Source: Nocardioides ginsengisegetis (GTDB lineage: Bacteria; Actinomycetota; Actinomycetes; Propionibacteriales; Nocardioidaceae). Taken from it: a stretch of 64,000 nt of DNA. The notes under the pieces are model-generated. The model saw only the letters and a list, made by a program, of their open reading frames with translations, was not told where the DNA came from and did no database searches. A program made the translations under genes and the position numbers. Of this stretch, positions 8,230 through 15,557 are shown in pieces. The DNA lies in assembly GCF_014138045.1 (NCBI RefSeq), contig NZ_JACGXA010000001.1, forward strand, positions 2,155,001-2,219,000, read 5' to 3'. Each line of letters opens with the position of its first letter. Position 1 is the first letter of the stretch.

Positions 8230-9177
8230 ATGGCGCACCTGACGCTCGCTGGAGTGAGCGACGACGGGAAGCGCCTGCTCCTGGTCAACGAGGAGGGGGT
8301 CGAGTTCACCCTCGACATCGACACCCGTCTCCGGTCCGCCCTACGCGGTGATCACGGTCGCACCGGCAAGTTGGAGATTGAGATGGACAGCACCCTTCGC
8401 CCCCGTGACATCCAGGCGCGGATCCGCGCCGGCGAGACCCCGGACGCGGTCGCCGAGGCCGCGCACACGACGGTCGACAAGATCATGGCGTTCGCCGCGC
8501 CCGTGCTGGCCGAGCGCCAGCACGTCGCCGACCGCGCCCAGCGCTCCTCGGTGCGGCGCAAGAACGCCGACTCGGCGGGCGGCGCGCGCACGCTCGGCGA
8601 CGTCGTGGCCCACCACCTGCGCTCCATCAACGTCGACCCCGCCAGCGTCGAGTGGGACGCCTGGCGGCGCGAGGACGGCCGCTGGGCGCTGACCGGCGAG
8701 TACGCCACCAGCAAGCGCAAGGGCTCGGGACACTTCACCTTCGACGCCCCGGGCAACTACGTCACGGCCGAGAACGAGGACGCCCGCTGGCTGCTCGGCG
8801 AGGTCCCGAGCGTCGCGGCCCCGACCCCGCGCGACGACCTCCGCCAGGCCCGGCAGCGCCGGCTCACCTCGGTCCCCGAGGACGAGCTGCCCCTGGGCGA
8901 CGACGCGATCGACCTGGTCAGCGACACGCCGCTCGAGGCGTTCCTCACCGAGGAGCCCCCGGCCGACGACCTGCCGCAGGAGGTCGTCGAGGAGCAGGCC
9001 GAGCTCGCCGAGGAGGCCGCCGACGCGGCCGCCCTCGACGAGCACGAGCCGGAGCCCGAGCCGGCGCAGCCCGCCGACGAGGAGCCCCCGAGCCGCCGTC
9101 CGGTCAAGAAGAGCCGGGGCCGCGCGTCGGTCCCGAGCTGGGACGAGATCATGTTCGGCGGCGGCAAGAACGACTGA
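8230..9177 (+). CDS. sepH: Septation protein SepH
   Basis: A 315-residue SepH (DUF3071) protein, which in Streptomyces and mycobacteria binds FtsZ through a helix-turn-helix motif and stimulates Z-ring assembly. The N-terminal domain begins LTLAGVSDDGKRLLLVNEEG; the conserved HTH region runs through LRPRDIQARIRAGETPDAVAEAAHT (split here: LRPRDIQARIRAG, then TPDAVAEAA). A middle domain with WDAWRREDGRW and GHFTFD follows. The last 110 residues are acidic, Pro/Glu-rich and probably disordered, ending with a basic patch and SWDEIMFG. Length and order are typical. A perfect inverted repeat begins 4 nt after its stop. Confidence 0.95.
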   Translation: MAHLTLAGVSDDGKRLLLVNEEGVEFTLDIDTRLRSALRGDHGRTGKLEIEMDSTLRPRDIQARIRAGETPDAVAEAAHTTVDKIMAFAAPVLAERQHVADRAQRSSVRRKNADSAGGARTLGDVVAHHLRSINVDPASVEWDAWRREDGRWALTGEYATSKRKGSGHFTFDAPGNYVTAENEDARWLLGEVPSVAAPTPRDDLRQARQRRLTSVPEDELPLGDDAIDLVSDTPLEAFLTEEPPADDLPQEVVEEQAELAEEAADAAALDEHEPEPEPAQPADEEPPSRRPVKKSRGRASVPSWDEIMFGGGKND

Positions 9178-9180
9178 CCG

Positions 9181-9199
9181 TGTGACGTACGCCGTCACA
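9181..9199. promoter_or_regulatory. Inverted repeat TGTGACG-N5-CGTCACA, possible operator
   Basis: A perfect 7-bp inverted repeat with a 5-nt spacer, between sepH and the acyl-reductase gene. Its centre is about 45 nt upstream of the -10 box of the reductase. It could be a dimeric regulator site or a weak sepH terminator; no T-run follows, which favours an operator. Confidence 0.4.
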
Positions 9200-9232
9200 G
9201 TTTGGGCCCTGACGCCGGAGGTTACTTACGGG

Positions 9233-9238
9233 TAGTCT
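9233..9238 (+). promoter_or_regulatory. -10 hexamer TAGTCT of the acyl-reductase gene
   Basis: TAGTCT 8 nt before the ATG at 9247, consistent with a leaderless or near-leaderless transcript. Confidence 0.45.
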
Positions 9239-9246
9239 CGCGTGCC

Positions 9247-11253
9247 ATGTCGTACTTCGTCACCGGCGCCACCGGATTCATCGGCCGACACCTCGTCCAG
9301 GAGCTCATCGACCACCGCGAGGGCGAGATCTTCGTCCTGGTGCGCGAGGGCTCGCTGCCACGCATGCAGAAGCTCATCAAGCGCTGGGGCTCCGACCGGG
9401 TGACCCCGGTCACCGGCGACCTCTCCGAGTCCGGGCTCGGCGTCGCCAAGAAGTGGGTCACCGAGCACGCCGGCTCGATCGACCACTTCTTCCACCTCGC
9501 CGCGATCTACGACATGACCGCGGACGACGCCACCAACCAGACGATGAACGTCGGCGGCACCCGCAACGCCCTGGAGCTCGCCGACGCCCTGAAGGCCGGC
9601 TGTTTCCACCAGGTCTCCTCGGTCGCCGCGGCGGGCGAGTACCACGGCACCTTCGACGAGACGATGTTCGAGGAGGGCCAGCACCTCCCCTCGCCGTACC
9701 ACCGCACGAAGTACGAGTCGGAGAAGATCGTCCGCGACGAGGCCACCGTGCCGTGGCGCGTCTACCGGCCCGCGATCGTGGTCGGCGACTCGCAGACCGG
9801 GGCCATGGACAAGGTCGACGGCCCCTACTACTTCTTCCCGCTCATGAAGCTCATGCGCGACAACCTGCCGGCCTGGCTGCCGCTGGTCGGCGTCGACCTC
9901 GGCGACACCAACGTGGTGCCCGTCGACTACGTCGCCAAGGCGATGGACCACCTGGCCCACGTGCCCGGCCACGACGGCGAGGCCTTCCACCTGGTCAACC
10001 CGGAGCCGCAGCCGGTCGTGGAGATGATCAACGCGTTCTGCGCGGCCGCGGGTGCCCCGCAGTTCGCGACGCCCGTCGACCGCCGCCTCACCCGCGCGCT
10101 GCCGTTCTCGCTCGTCCCCCGTGCCCTGCGCCCCTCCTCGATCGTCTCCGGCCTGGTCCGCAACGGCCTCGTCCAGTCGGCGCTCGACCAGGTCACCGGC
10201 CGCATCGGTGTGCCTGCCGAGGTCCTGGGCCACGTCAACTTCTCCGCCGTCTTCGACTCCCGCCGCACCGAGAAGGCGCTGGCCGGCTCCGGCATCGGTG
10301 TGCCCGACCTGGAGTCCTACGCCCGGACCCTGTGGGGCTACTGGGAGGAGAACCTCGACGAGTCCACCGGCCGCGACTCCACCATCCGGGCCGCGCTCGC
10401 CGGCAAGTACGTCGTCATCACCGGCGCCTCGTCCGGCATCGGCCAGGTCACCGCGCTGAAGGTCGCCCAAGCGGGCGGCATCCCGGTGCTCGTGGCCCGC
10501 GGCAAGGACAAGCTGGAGGACACCAAGTCGCTGATCGAGCTGCGCGGCGGCCAGGCCCACGTCTTCCCCTGCGACCTGTCCGACCTCGAGGCGATCGACG
10601 CGCTGTGCGAGCAGATCACCGCCGAGCTGCCCTCGGTCGACTTCGTGGTCAACAACGCCGGTCGCTCCATCCGCCGGTCCCTGAAGCTCTCGCACGACCG
10701 CTTCCACGACTTCGAGCGCACCATGCAGCTCAACTACTTCGGCGCGATCCGCCTCGTGATGGGCCTGCTGCCGACGATGCGCGAGCAGAAGCGCGGCCAC
10801 GTCGTGAACATCAGCTCCATCGGCGTCCAGACCAACCCGCCGCGCTTCTCGGCGTACGTCGCCTCCAAGTCGGCGCTCGACTCGTGGAGCAACGTCGTCG
10901 CCTCCGAGCTCGTCGGCGACGGGATCACCTTCACCGGCATCCACATGCCGCTCGTGCGGACGCCGATGATCGCGCCGACCAAGATCTACGACAAGTTCCC
11001 CACGATCTCGCCCGCACAGGCGGCCGACCTGGTCATCAAGGCGATGGTCGAGCGTCCCCACGAGATCAACACCATGCTCGGCAACGCCGGCGCGATCGCC
11101 CACACCGTCGCCCCCAAGCTCGCCTTCCGGGTCCTCAACATGGCCTACCACGTGTTCCCCGACTCGGCCGCCGCCAAGGGCGACGTCTCCGGCGGCACAC
11201 GGGAGTCGGAGCAGATCATGCTCGCGAAGGTCTTCAAGGGCATTCACTGGTGA
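9247..11253 (+). CDS. Two-domain SDR protein, fatty acyl-CoA reductase-like
   Basis: A 668-residue fusion of two short-chain dehydrogenase domains. The first (1 to about 370) is an extended SDR with GATGFIG at residues 7-13 and YHRTK, of the type that reduces acyl thioesters to aldehydes. The second (about 385-650) is a classical SDR with GASSGIG at 393-399, NNAG, and YVASK. This order is that of the long-chain acyl-CoA reductases of Marinobacter and mycobacterial AcrA1, which make fatty alcohols. NADPH use and acyl chain length are not determined here. The ATG is chosen because the conserved fold begins at once and a TAGTCT box precedes it. A hairpin overlaps the stop codon. Confidence 0.85.
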   Translation: MSYFVTGATGFIGRHLVQELIDHREGEIFVLVREGSLPRMQKLIKRWGSDRVTPVTGDLSESGLGVAKKWVTEHAGSIDHFFHLAAIYDMTADDATNQTMNVGGTRNALELADALKAGCFHQVSSVAAAGEYHGTFDETMFEEGQHLPSPYHRTKYESEKIVRDEATVPWRVYRPAIVVGDSQTGAMDKVDGPYYFFPLMKLMRDNLPAWLPLVGVDLGDTNVVPVDYVAKAMDHLAHVPGHDGEAFHLVNPEPQPVVEMINAFCAAAGAPQFATPVDRRLTRALPFSLVPRALRPSSIVSGLVRNGLVQSALDQVTGRIGVPAEVLGHVNFSAVFDSRRTEKALAGSGIGVPDLESYARTLWGYWEENLDESTGRDSTIRAALAGKYVVITGASSGIGQVTALKVAQAGGIPVLVARGKDKLEDTKSLIELRGGQAHVFPCDLSDLEAIDALCEQITAELPSVDFVVNNAGRSIRRSLKLSHDRFHDFERTMQLNYFGAIRLVMGLLPTMREQKRGHVVNISSIGVQTNPPRFSAYVASKSALDSWSNVVASELVGDGITFTGIHMPLVRTPMIAPTKIYDKFPTISPAQAADLVIKAMVERPHEINTMLGNAGAIAHTVAPKLAFRVLNMAYHVFPDSAAAKGDVSGGTRESEQIMLAKVFKGIHW

Positions 11254-11273
11254 GCGCAGCGAGCCAGTGAATG
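11241..11273. terminator. Hairpin over the stop codon of the acyl-reductase gene
   Basis: CATTCACTGG and its exact complement CCAGTGAATG flank a 13-nt loop; the TGA lies in the loop. There is no T-run. It may end the transcript or mark an old recombination edge, because the low-GC island begins just after. Confidence 0.45.
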
Positions 11274-11277
11274 GAAG

Positions 11278-11338
11278 CCGACCCGTCGCAAACGCACCGG
11301 AGGAGCGAAGCGGAGGAGGGCGGCTTGCGACGGGTCGG
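11278..11338. repeat. Inverted repeat, 14-bp perfect arms
   Basis: CCGACCCGTCGCAA (11278-11291) and its exact complement (11325-11338) enclose a 33-nt purine-rich spacer with two GGAGGA-like stretches. It lies between the acyl-reductase gene and the HNH remnant, at the left edge of the island. Function unknown; a transcript could fold into a long stem here. Confidence 0.6.
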
Positions 11339-11370
11339 CGCCCTCGGAGCGATCCGCAAGATCGAAGCAA

Positions 11371-11559
11371 TCACCGATCCCCGACCGTGTCGCCGAACAC
11401 GTCCGGCTCCGCGACGCGACTGCGTCTTCCCCTGACGCAGTCAATCCGGCCGCAACACCCGGGGTGGCTCGGGCCGCCGCAAACTCCGACCACATCGTCC
11501 CGAACTACGAACACGACCCACCCGGTCAGACCAACACTCTCAACGTCGCAAGTTGCTGA
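11371..11559 (+). pseudogene. Remnant of a DUF222/HNH endonuclease gene
   Basis: Fragments of the C-terminal HNH region can be read in different frames. From 11383 the frame gives DRVAEHVRLRD, closely matching DRIAERVRLRDGHCVFPWC of the intact HNH gene at 59864. One base is then missing, after which CVFP is in another frame and meets a TGA. From about 11480 a further frame gives SDHIVPNYEHDPPGQTNTLN, the HNH core and its usual GPPGQT-type loop, ending NVASC at a TGA at 11557. The expected CRRHHR segment is absent, so the gene is truncated and frameshifted. Nothing N-terminal remains. The intact island gene starts 80 nt later. Confidence 0.75.
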
Positions 11560-11639
11560 TAGCCCCCAGCGAGTTCTGCTACAACAGCATTCGTCGACAA
11601 CTAGACTCCGCCGAAAGACGGCCGTTCCCGGGGGGTTAC

Positions 11640-13733
11640 ATGCGATTTCTGGAACTCGAGGTTCGAAACCTCCGTGCGATCGAAAGATTCTTCGTCTCGG
11701 ACCTAACTGACTTCATCATGATTGCCGGACCGAATGGTTGCGGGAAGTCCTGCGTCTTTGATGGTATCCGGCTCCTGAAAAGCCTCTATGGTGGCTATCA
11801 AGCCGACGAGCACATGCAGTGGTTTGGCGAGTTTGCTGTCAACGTTCAAGATCGCCAGGCAATGCAGCAACTCTTCCGCAACCCGGCGGAGCCAATGCTC
11901 ATACGCGCAGAAATGGCCTTCGCTCCGAGCGAGAAGAAGTACCTACTGGATAACATCAGTGATTTAGCATGGCCACTGGCGTGGCAGCGGGTAACTGGTC
12001 AGCGAATGGATCCATGGTCTTTCAATCGGATGGCCGTTGCGAGCGTCTTGCAACAGTATCGAGCACAGCTCGAAGTCCAGTTGGCCTCCATAAAGCAAGA
12101 TGTCGAGGCGGCTTTAAGTCACGATACGATCACTCTTGCAGCCGAGATCGAGACCGACGGAATGCTGCGCCTCAGCGATTGTCGCCCTGCTGAGGTCGCA
12201 TTCCAGTCCTATCGGCCAGAAAACCTTGGGATTATCGAATATCACAGCGCATCGCGGACCTACTCGAGGCAGCAGGTCGGCGGCATCACTCTTGATACGC
12301 GCCAGTTTGCCGACCAGCGGCGCCAGCAGACGCTGTACAACTCGCAGGGCAAGTATCAGAACGTCAAGACCGAACTGGCTTCTGCATATGTGCATAACTT
12401 GATCGAAGCCGCAGGAGGGACCGAAGACCCAAACCGAGAAGACCTAAATGAGACGCTGAAGCAGCTGTTTCAGACGTTCTTCCCCGATAAGGAGTATCTC
12501 GGCGTTCGTCCGGTAGCCGGTGGCGGTCTGGAGTTCCCCGTTCGCCTGCCTAACGGGCATACACATGACATCGATGACCTGAGCTCTGGGGAAAAGGAAA
12601 TCCTCTACGGCTACCTTCGATTGCGAAACGCAACTCCAAAGCATTCCATCGTACTTTTAGACGAACCAGAACTGCACCTGAACCCGAGTCTCCTGCAGGG
12701 TTTTACCGACTTCTACCATGACCATCTGGGCAGGGCCCAGGGCAACCAATTGTGGCTTGTCACGCACTCGGACACCCTACTTCGACAAACTGTAGGGAAC
12801 GGAAACTACCGCGTTTATCACATGGTTTCATCATCCGCGTCGACAGGCGGTTTGGAGAACCAGGCGGCGGAAGTCGTTCTAGACGATGATGTGGAGCGGG
12901 CCGCCATAGACCTAGTTGGAGATCTGGCGTCGTATCGTCCTCATGCGAAAGTAGTGATCCTAGAGGGCGAGAGTCCGTCCGAATTTGACGTCAACATGGT
13001 GCGACGACTCTTCCCTGATGTCGCGAAACGTGTCAATCTTGTGAGTGGAGGACCCAAGCGACGCGTACGTGACCTTTACCGCGTCTTAGCCGAAGCGGTC
13101 GAGAAGACAGGAATTACCAACCGATTCTTCGCCATCGTCGACCGGGACAGTGGGCCTTCGCCCACCCAAGAGTCCGGGGCACAAGAGTTCGCCTGGGACG
13201 TATATCATATCGAGAATTATCTGCTCGATGCCGAAAGTATCAGATTGGCCGTAGTTTCCCTGACTGGACGAGAGGTATTTTCGTCACACGAGGATGTTTC
13301 GGTGGCACTTAAGGAATGCGCGCGACTGATAGTCGATCGGTTGGTCCTTGAGCAAGTGCAGACTGCCATCAACGACGAGTTCAGACGCGAACTTAATATT
13401 GGTGCGCCGAGAGACGCTACCTCGATTGCGCACGCGCTTCAGCCTTCGATTCGTGCGTCGGTTGAGCGCCTGACGACGCTAGCGGCCCGACTGGATGTTG
13501 ACGAGATCGAGGCGCGAGTGGCTGAGATCACCCGGGACTTGAATGTGTCGCTGGAAGACGGGACCTGGTGGTCTCGATTTCCGGGACGCCTCATACTGCA
13601 CAGGTTCGCGGAGATACACGTTAACGGGGTGAAGTATGAGGCACTCGCCAACGTCATCCTCGACAAGATGGTCGAACATGATGTCCAACCATCCGGCATG
13701 TCGGACGTCCTTGAACGCATCCTTACCGCGTGA
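11640..13733 (+). CDS. AAA ATPase fused to DUF4435 domain, PARIS-like (AriA-AriB merged)
   Basis: A 697-residue protein with two parts. Residues 1 to about 410 are an SMC/ABC-type ATPase (AAA15/AAA21 group): Walker A GPNGCGKS at 30-37, ABC signature-like LSSGEKE at 314-320, Walker B VLLDEPELH with D341/E342, and the switch His in LVTHSD (371-378). Residues about 430-697 match DUF4435: LEGESPSEF with E442, AIVDRDSG with D501 and D503, and YHIENYLLD at 522-530. These are the two components of PARIS (AriA ATPase, AriB DUF4435 effector); single-gene forms of that system are known. The ATG follows GGGGGG by 4 nt. GC is clearly lower than in the neighbours and four TTA codons occur, which points to transfer. 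OLD-type ATPase-nucleases are the main alternative. Confidence 0.85.
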   Translation: MRFLELEVRNLRAIERFFVSDLTDFIMIAGPNGCGKSCVFDGIRLLKSLYGGYQADEHMQWFGEFAVNVQDRQAMQQLFRNPAEPMLIRAEMAFAPSEKKYLLDNISDLAWPLAWQRVTGQRMDPWSFNRMAVASVLQQYRAQLEVQLASIKQDVEAALSHDTITLAAEIETDGMLRLSDCRPAEVAFQSYRPENLGIIEYHSASRTYSRQQVGGITLDTRQFADQRRQQTLYNSQGKYQNVKTELASAYVHNLIEAAGGTEDPNREDLNETLKQLFQTFFPDKEYLGVRPVAGGGLEFPVRLPNGHTHDIDDLSSGEKEILYGYLRLRNATPKHSIVLLDEPELHLNPSLLQGFTDFYHDHLGRAQGNQLWLVTHSDTLLRQTVGNGNYRVYHMVSSSASTGGLENQAAEVVLDDDVERAAIDLVGDLASYRPHAKVVILEGESPSEFDVNMVRRLFPDVAKRVNLVSGGPKRRVRDLYRVLAEAVEKTGITNRFFAIVDRDSGPSPTQESGAQEFAWDVYHIENYLLDAESIRLAVVSLTGREVFSSHEDVSVALKECARLIVDRLVLEQVQTAINDEFRRELNIGAPRDATSIAHALQPSIRASVERLTTLAARLDVDEIEARVAEITRDLNVSLEDGTWWSRFPGRLILHRFAEIHVNGVKYEALANVILDKMVEHDVQPSGMSDVLERILTA

Positions 13734-13823
13734 TCCGCCTCTTGACTTGCGGAAGCAACGAAATCGCAGCCTCCGCGGGGAGGGTTTGGTAAGCCGGCGG
13801 CGATGGGGAATCTCGCGCGTCCC

Positions 13824-13870
13824 GGGCCCCGTGGGTTGCGATGCAGGCCCCCCGCCTGCTTCGGGGTCCC
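13824..13870. terminator. Hairpin downstream of the ATPase-DUF4435 gene
   Basis: Inner stem GCAGGC/GCCTGC (13843-13848, 13854-13859) with a C5 loop, and an outer stem GGGCCCCG pairing with CGGGGTCCC with one bulge. It lies 90 nt after the island gene. No T-run; terminator role is a guess. Confidence 0.4.
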
Positions 13871-13877
13871 GCCTCCC

Positions 13878-13976
13878 ATGGAGTCGCACCACAAGGTGGA
13901 GTGCTACCTCGACCAGGCGGATCCTCGCGCGGTGCAGACCGCCATCAAGCTCGCCTGGGAGATGCAGCGCCGGTGA
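13878..13976 (+). CDS. Possible 32-residue protein of unknown function
   Basis: ATG to TGA, 32 codons with high-GC third positions, unlike the AT-richer DNA before it. The product is MESHHKVECYLDQADPRAVQ followed by TAIKLAWEMQRR, which looks like an amphipathic helix. It ends 3 nt before the convergent sulfurtransferase gene. No family is recognised, and there is no good ribosome site, so it may be the tail of a gene cut by the island or a chance frame. Confidence 0.35.
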   Translation: MESHHKVECYLDQADPRAVQTAIKLAWEMQRR

Positions 13977-13979
13977 CGG

Positions 13980-14789
13980 CTACCGCTCGACGGGTCGCGC
14001 GGGATCGCTGATCCACCCCGACCACGAGCCGGGGTAGAGCGCGGCCCGGATGCCGGCGAGCTCCATGGCGATGATGTCGTGGACGGCGGTGACGCCGGAC
14101 CCGCAGTAAGCCGCCACCTCGCCGCGCTCCCCCGCCTCGGGCGTGGCGCCGACGGCGGCGTAGAGCTCCCGCAGCTCCTCGGCCGGCCGGAAGCGGCCGT
14201 CGGAGGCGAGGTTGGACGCGGTGGGCACGTTGACGGCGCCGGGGATGTGCCCCGCCACCGGGTCGATGGGCTCGGTCTCCCCGCGATAGCGCTCGGCGGC
14301 GCGTGCGTCGACCAGCACCGCGACGCCGGGGACGTCGTCTGCCTCCACCATCGGCAGGTGGCCGGGACGCGCGACGAAGTCGGAGGTCTCGACGTCGCCG
14401 CCCTCGGAAACCCAGGCGGCCCAGCCGCCGTCCAGCACGCGCACGTCGGGGTGGCCGTGGAAGCGCAGCAGCCACCAGGCACGGCCGGCGGCGTGGCCCG
14501 CCCAGTCGTCGTACACGACCACAGGCCGCGAGCCGGAGACCCCGGCGCGGCGCATCGCGGCCTCGAAGACGGCGACGTCGGGCAGCGGGTGGCGACCGCC
14601 CGGACCCGGGGGCGCGGCGAGCTCGCTGTCCATGTCGACGTACGCCGCGCCGGGGACGTGGCCGGTGGCGAACTCGTCCGGTCCGGACGGTCCGCCCATC
14701 CGGTAGCGGACGTCGAGGACGGTGGGGCGGGGCGAGCCGGACGCCAGGAGAGTGGCCAGCTCGGACGCCGAGATCAACGGACCGGTCAT
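13980..14789 (-). CDS. sseA: Thiosulfate/3-mercaptopyruvate sulfurtransferase
   Basis: A 269-residue protein with two rhodanese domains. The N-terminal domain has LDVRYRMGG, the GHVPGA motif and YDDWAGHAAGR in place of a catalytic loop. The C-terminal domain has VDARAAERY, GHIPGAVN and the active loop YCGSGVTA, whose Cys carries the persulfide. CGSGVT-type loops are typical of SseA-like mercaptopyruvate sulfurtransferases, so 3-mercaptopyruvate is more likely than thiosulfate as donor, without certainty. The ATG has GAGGA 7 nt upstream; an upstream in-frame start exists 18 nt earlier. It is divergent from tdk. Confidence 0.92.
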   Translation of the reverse strand: MTGPLISASELATLLASGSPRPTVLDVRYRMGGPSGPDEFATGHVPGAAYVDMDSELAAPPGPGGRHPLPDVAVFEAAMRRAGVSGSRPVVVYDDWAGHAAGRAWWLLRFHGHPDVRVLDGGWAAWVSEGGDVETSDFVARPGHLPMVEADDVPGVAVLVDARAAERYRGETEPIDPVAGHIPGAVNVPTASNLASDGRFRPAEELRELYAAVGATPEAGERGEVAAYCGSGVTAVHDIIAMELAGIRAALYPGSWSGWISDPARPVER

Positions 14790-14833
14790 GCGGACATCCT
14801 CACGCACACGGGTCTGTGAAAGGATCGTGACCC

Positions 14834-15487
14834 GTGGCTGAACTGCACTTCTTCACCGGGACCATGGACTCGGGCAAGAGCACCCTCGCGCTCCAGACGA
14901 ACCACAACCACGCGGCGCGTGGGCGGGTGGGCCGCATCTTCACCACGCACGACCGGGCCGGCGAGGCGACGCTGTCCAGCCGGCTGGGCCTGACGCTGGA
15001 GGCGACCGAGGTGGCCTCCGACTTCGACTTCTGGAACTACGTCGTGCGCAGCCTGACCGCGGGCAGCCGGATCGACTACATGATCTGCGACGAGGCCCAG
15101 TTCTACACCCGCGAGCAGATCGACCAGCTCGCCAAGGTCGTCGACGAGCTGCAGATCGACGTGTTCGCGTTCGGCATCCTCACCGACTTCCGCAGCAACC
15201 TGTTCGCCGGCAGCGCCCGGCTCGTCGAGCTCGCCGACCGGATGAACGTGCTGCAGGTCGAGGCGCTGTGCTGGTGCGGCAAACGGGCCACCCACAACGC
15301 CCGCACCGAGAACGGCGTGATGGTCGTCGAGGGCGACGTGATCGTGGTCGGTGACGTCGACGAGATGGACGCGGTGCCCGCGGACGTCGCCTACGAGGTC
15401 CTGTGCCGCCAGCACCACCGCCGTCGGCTCACGGCCGCCCGGGCCAAGGCTGTCTCACTGGCGCCCGAGCCCCTTCCCTTCGGCTGA
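14834..15487 (+). CDS. tdk: Thymidine kinase (type II)
   Basis: Phosphorylates thymidine to dTMP in the salvage pathway. The 217 residues contain Walker A GTMDSGKS (9-16), the DEAQFY motif, and a lasso/zinc domain with CWCGKRA and CRQHH near the C-terminus. The zinc ligands look complete. The final 20 residues are a basic-Pro tail. Translation begins with GTG. The gene is divergent from the sulfurtransferase gene and has 44 nt between starts. Confidence 0.95.
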   Translation: MAELHFFTGTMDSGKSTLALQTNHNHAARGRVGRIFTTHDRAGEATLSSRLGLTLEATEVASDFDFWNYVVRSLTAGSRIDYMICDEAQFYTREQIDQLAKVVDELQIDVFAFGILTDFRSNLFAGSARLVELADRMNVLQVEALCWCGKRATHNARTENGVMVVEGDVIVVGDVDEMDAVPADVAYEVLCRQHHRRRLTAARAKAVSLAPEPLPFG

Positions 15488-15557
15488 TCCGCGCCACTAC
15501 GTTTCCCGAGGCGTCACCCCCGTCGCCGCTCCGCACGTATCCTTCTCGGGAGACCAC

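Noticed and set aside
11640..13733. Interpretation as Gabija/OLD nuclease GajA
   Set aside because: No UvrD-like partner gene is adjacent and the C-terminal motifs (EGE, VDRD, IENY) fit DUF4435 better than the OLD TOPRIM.
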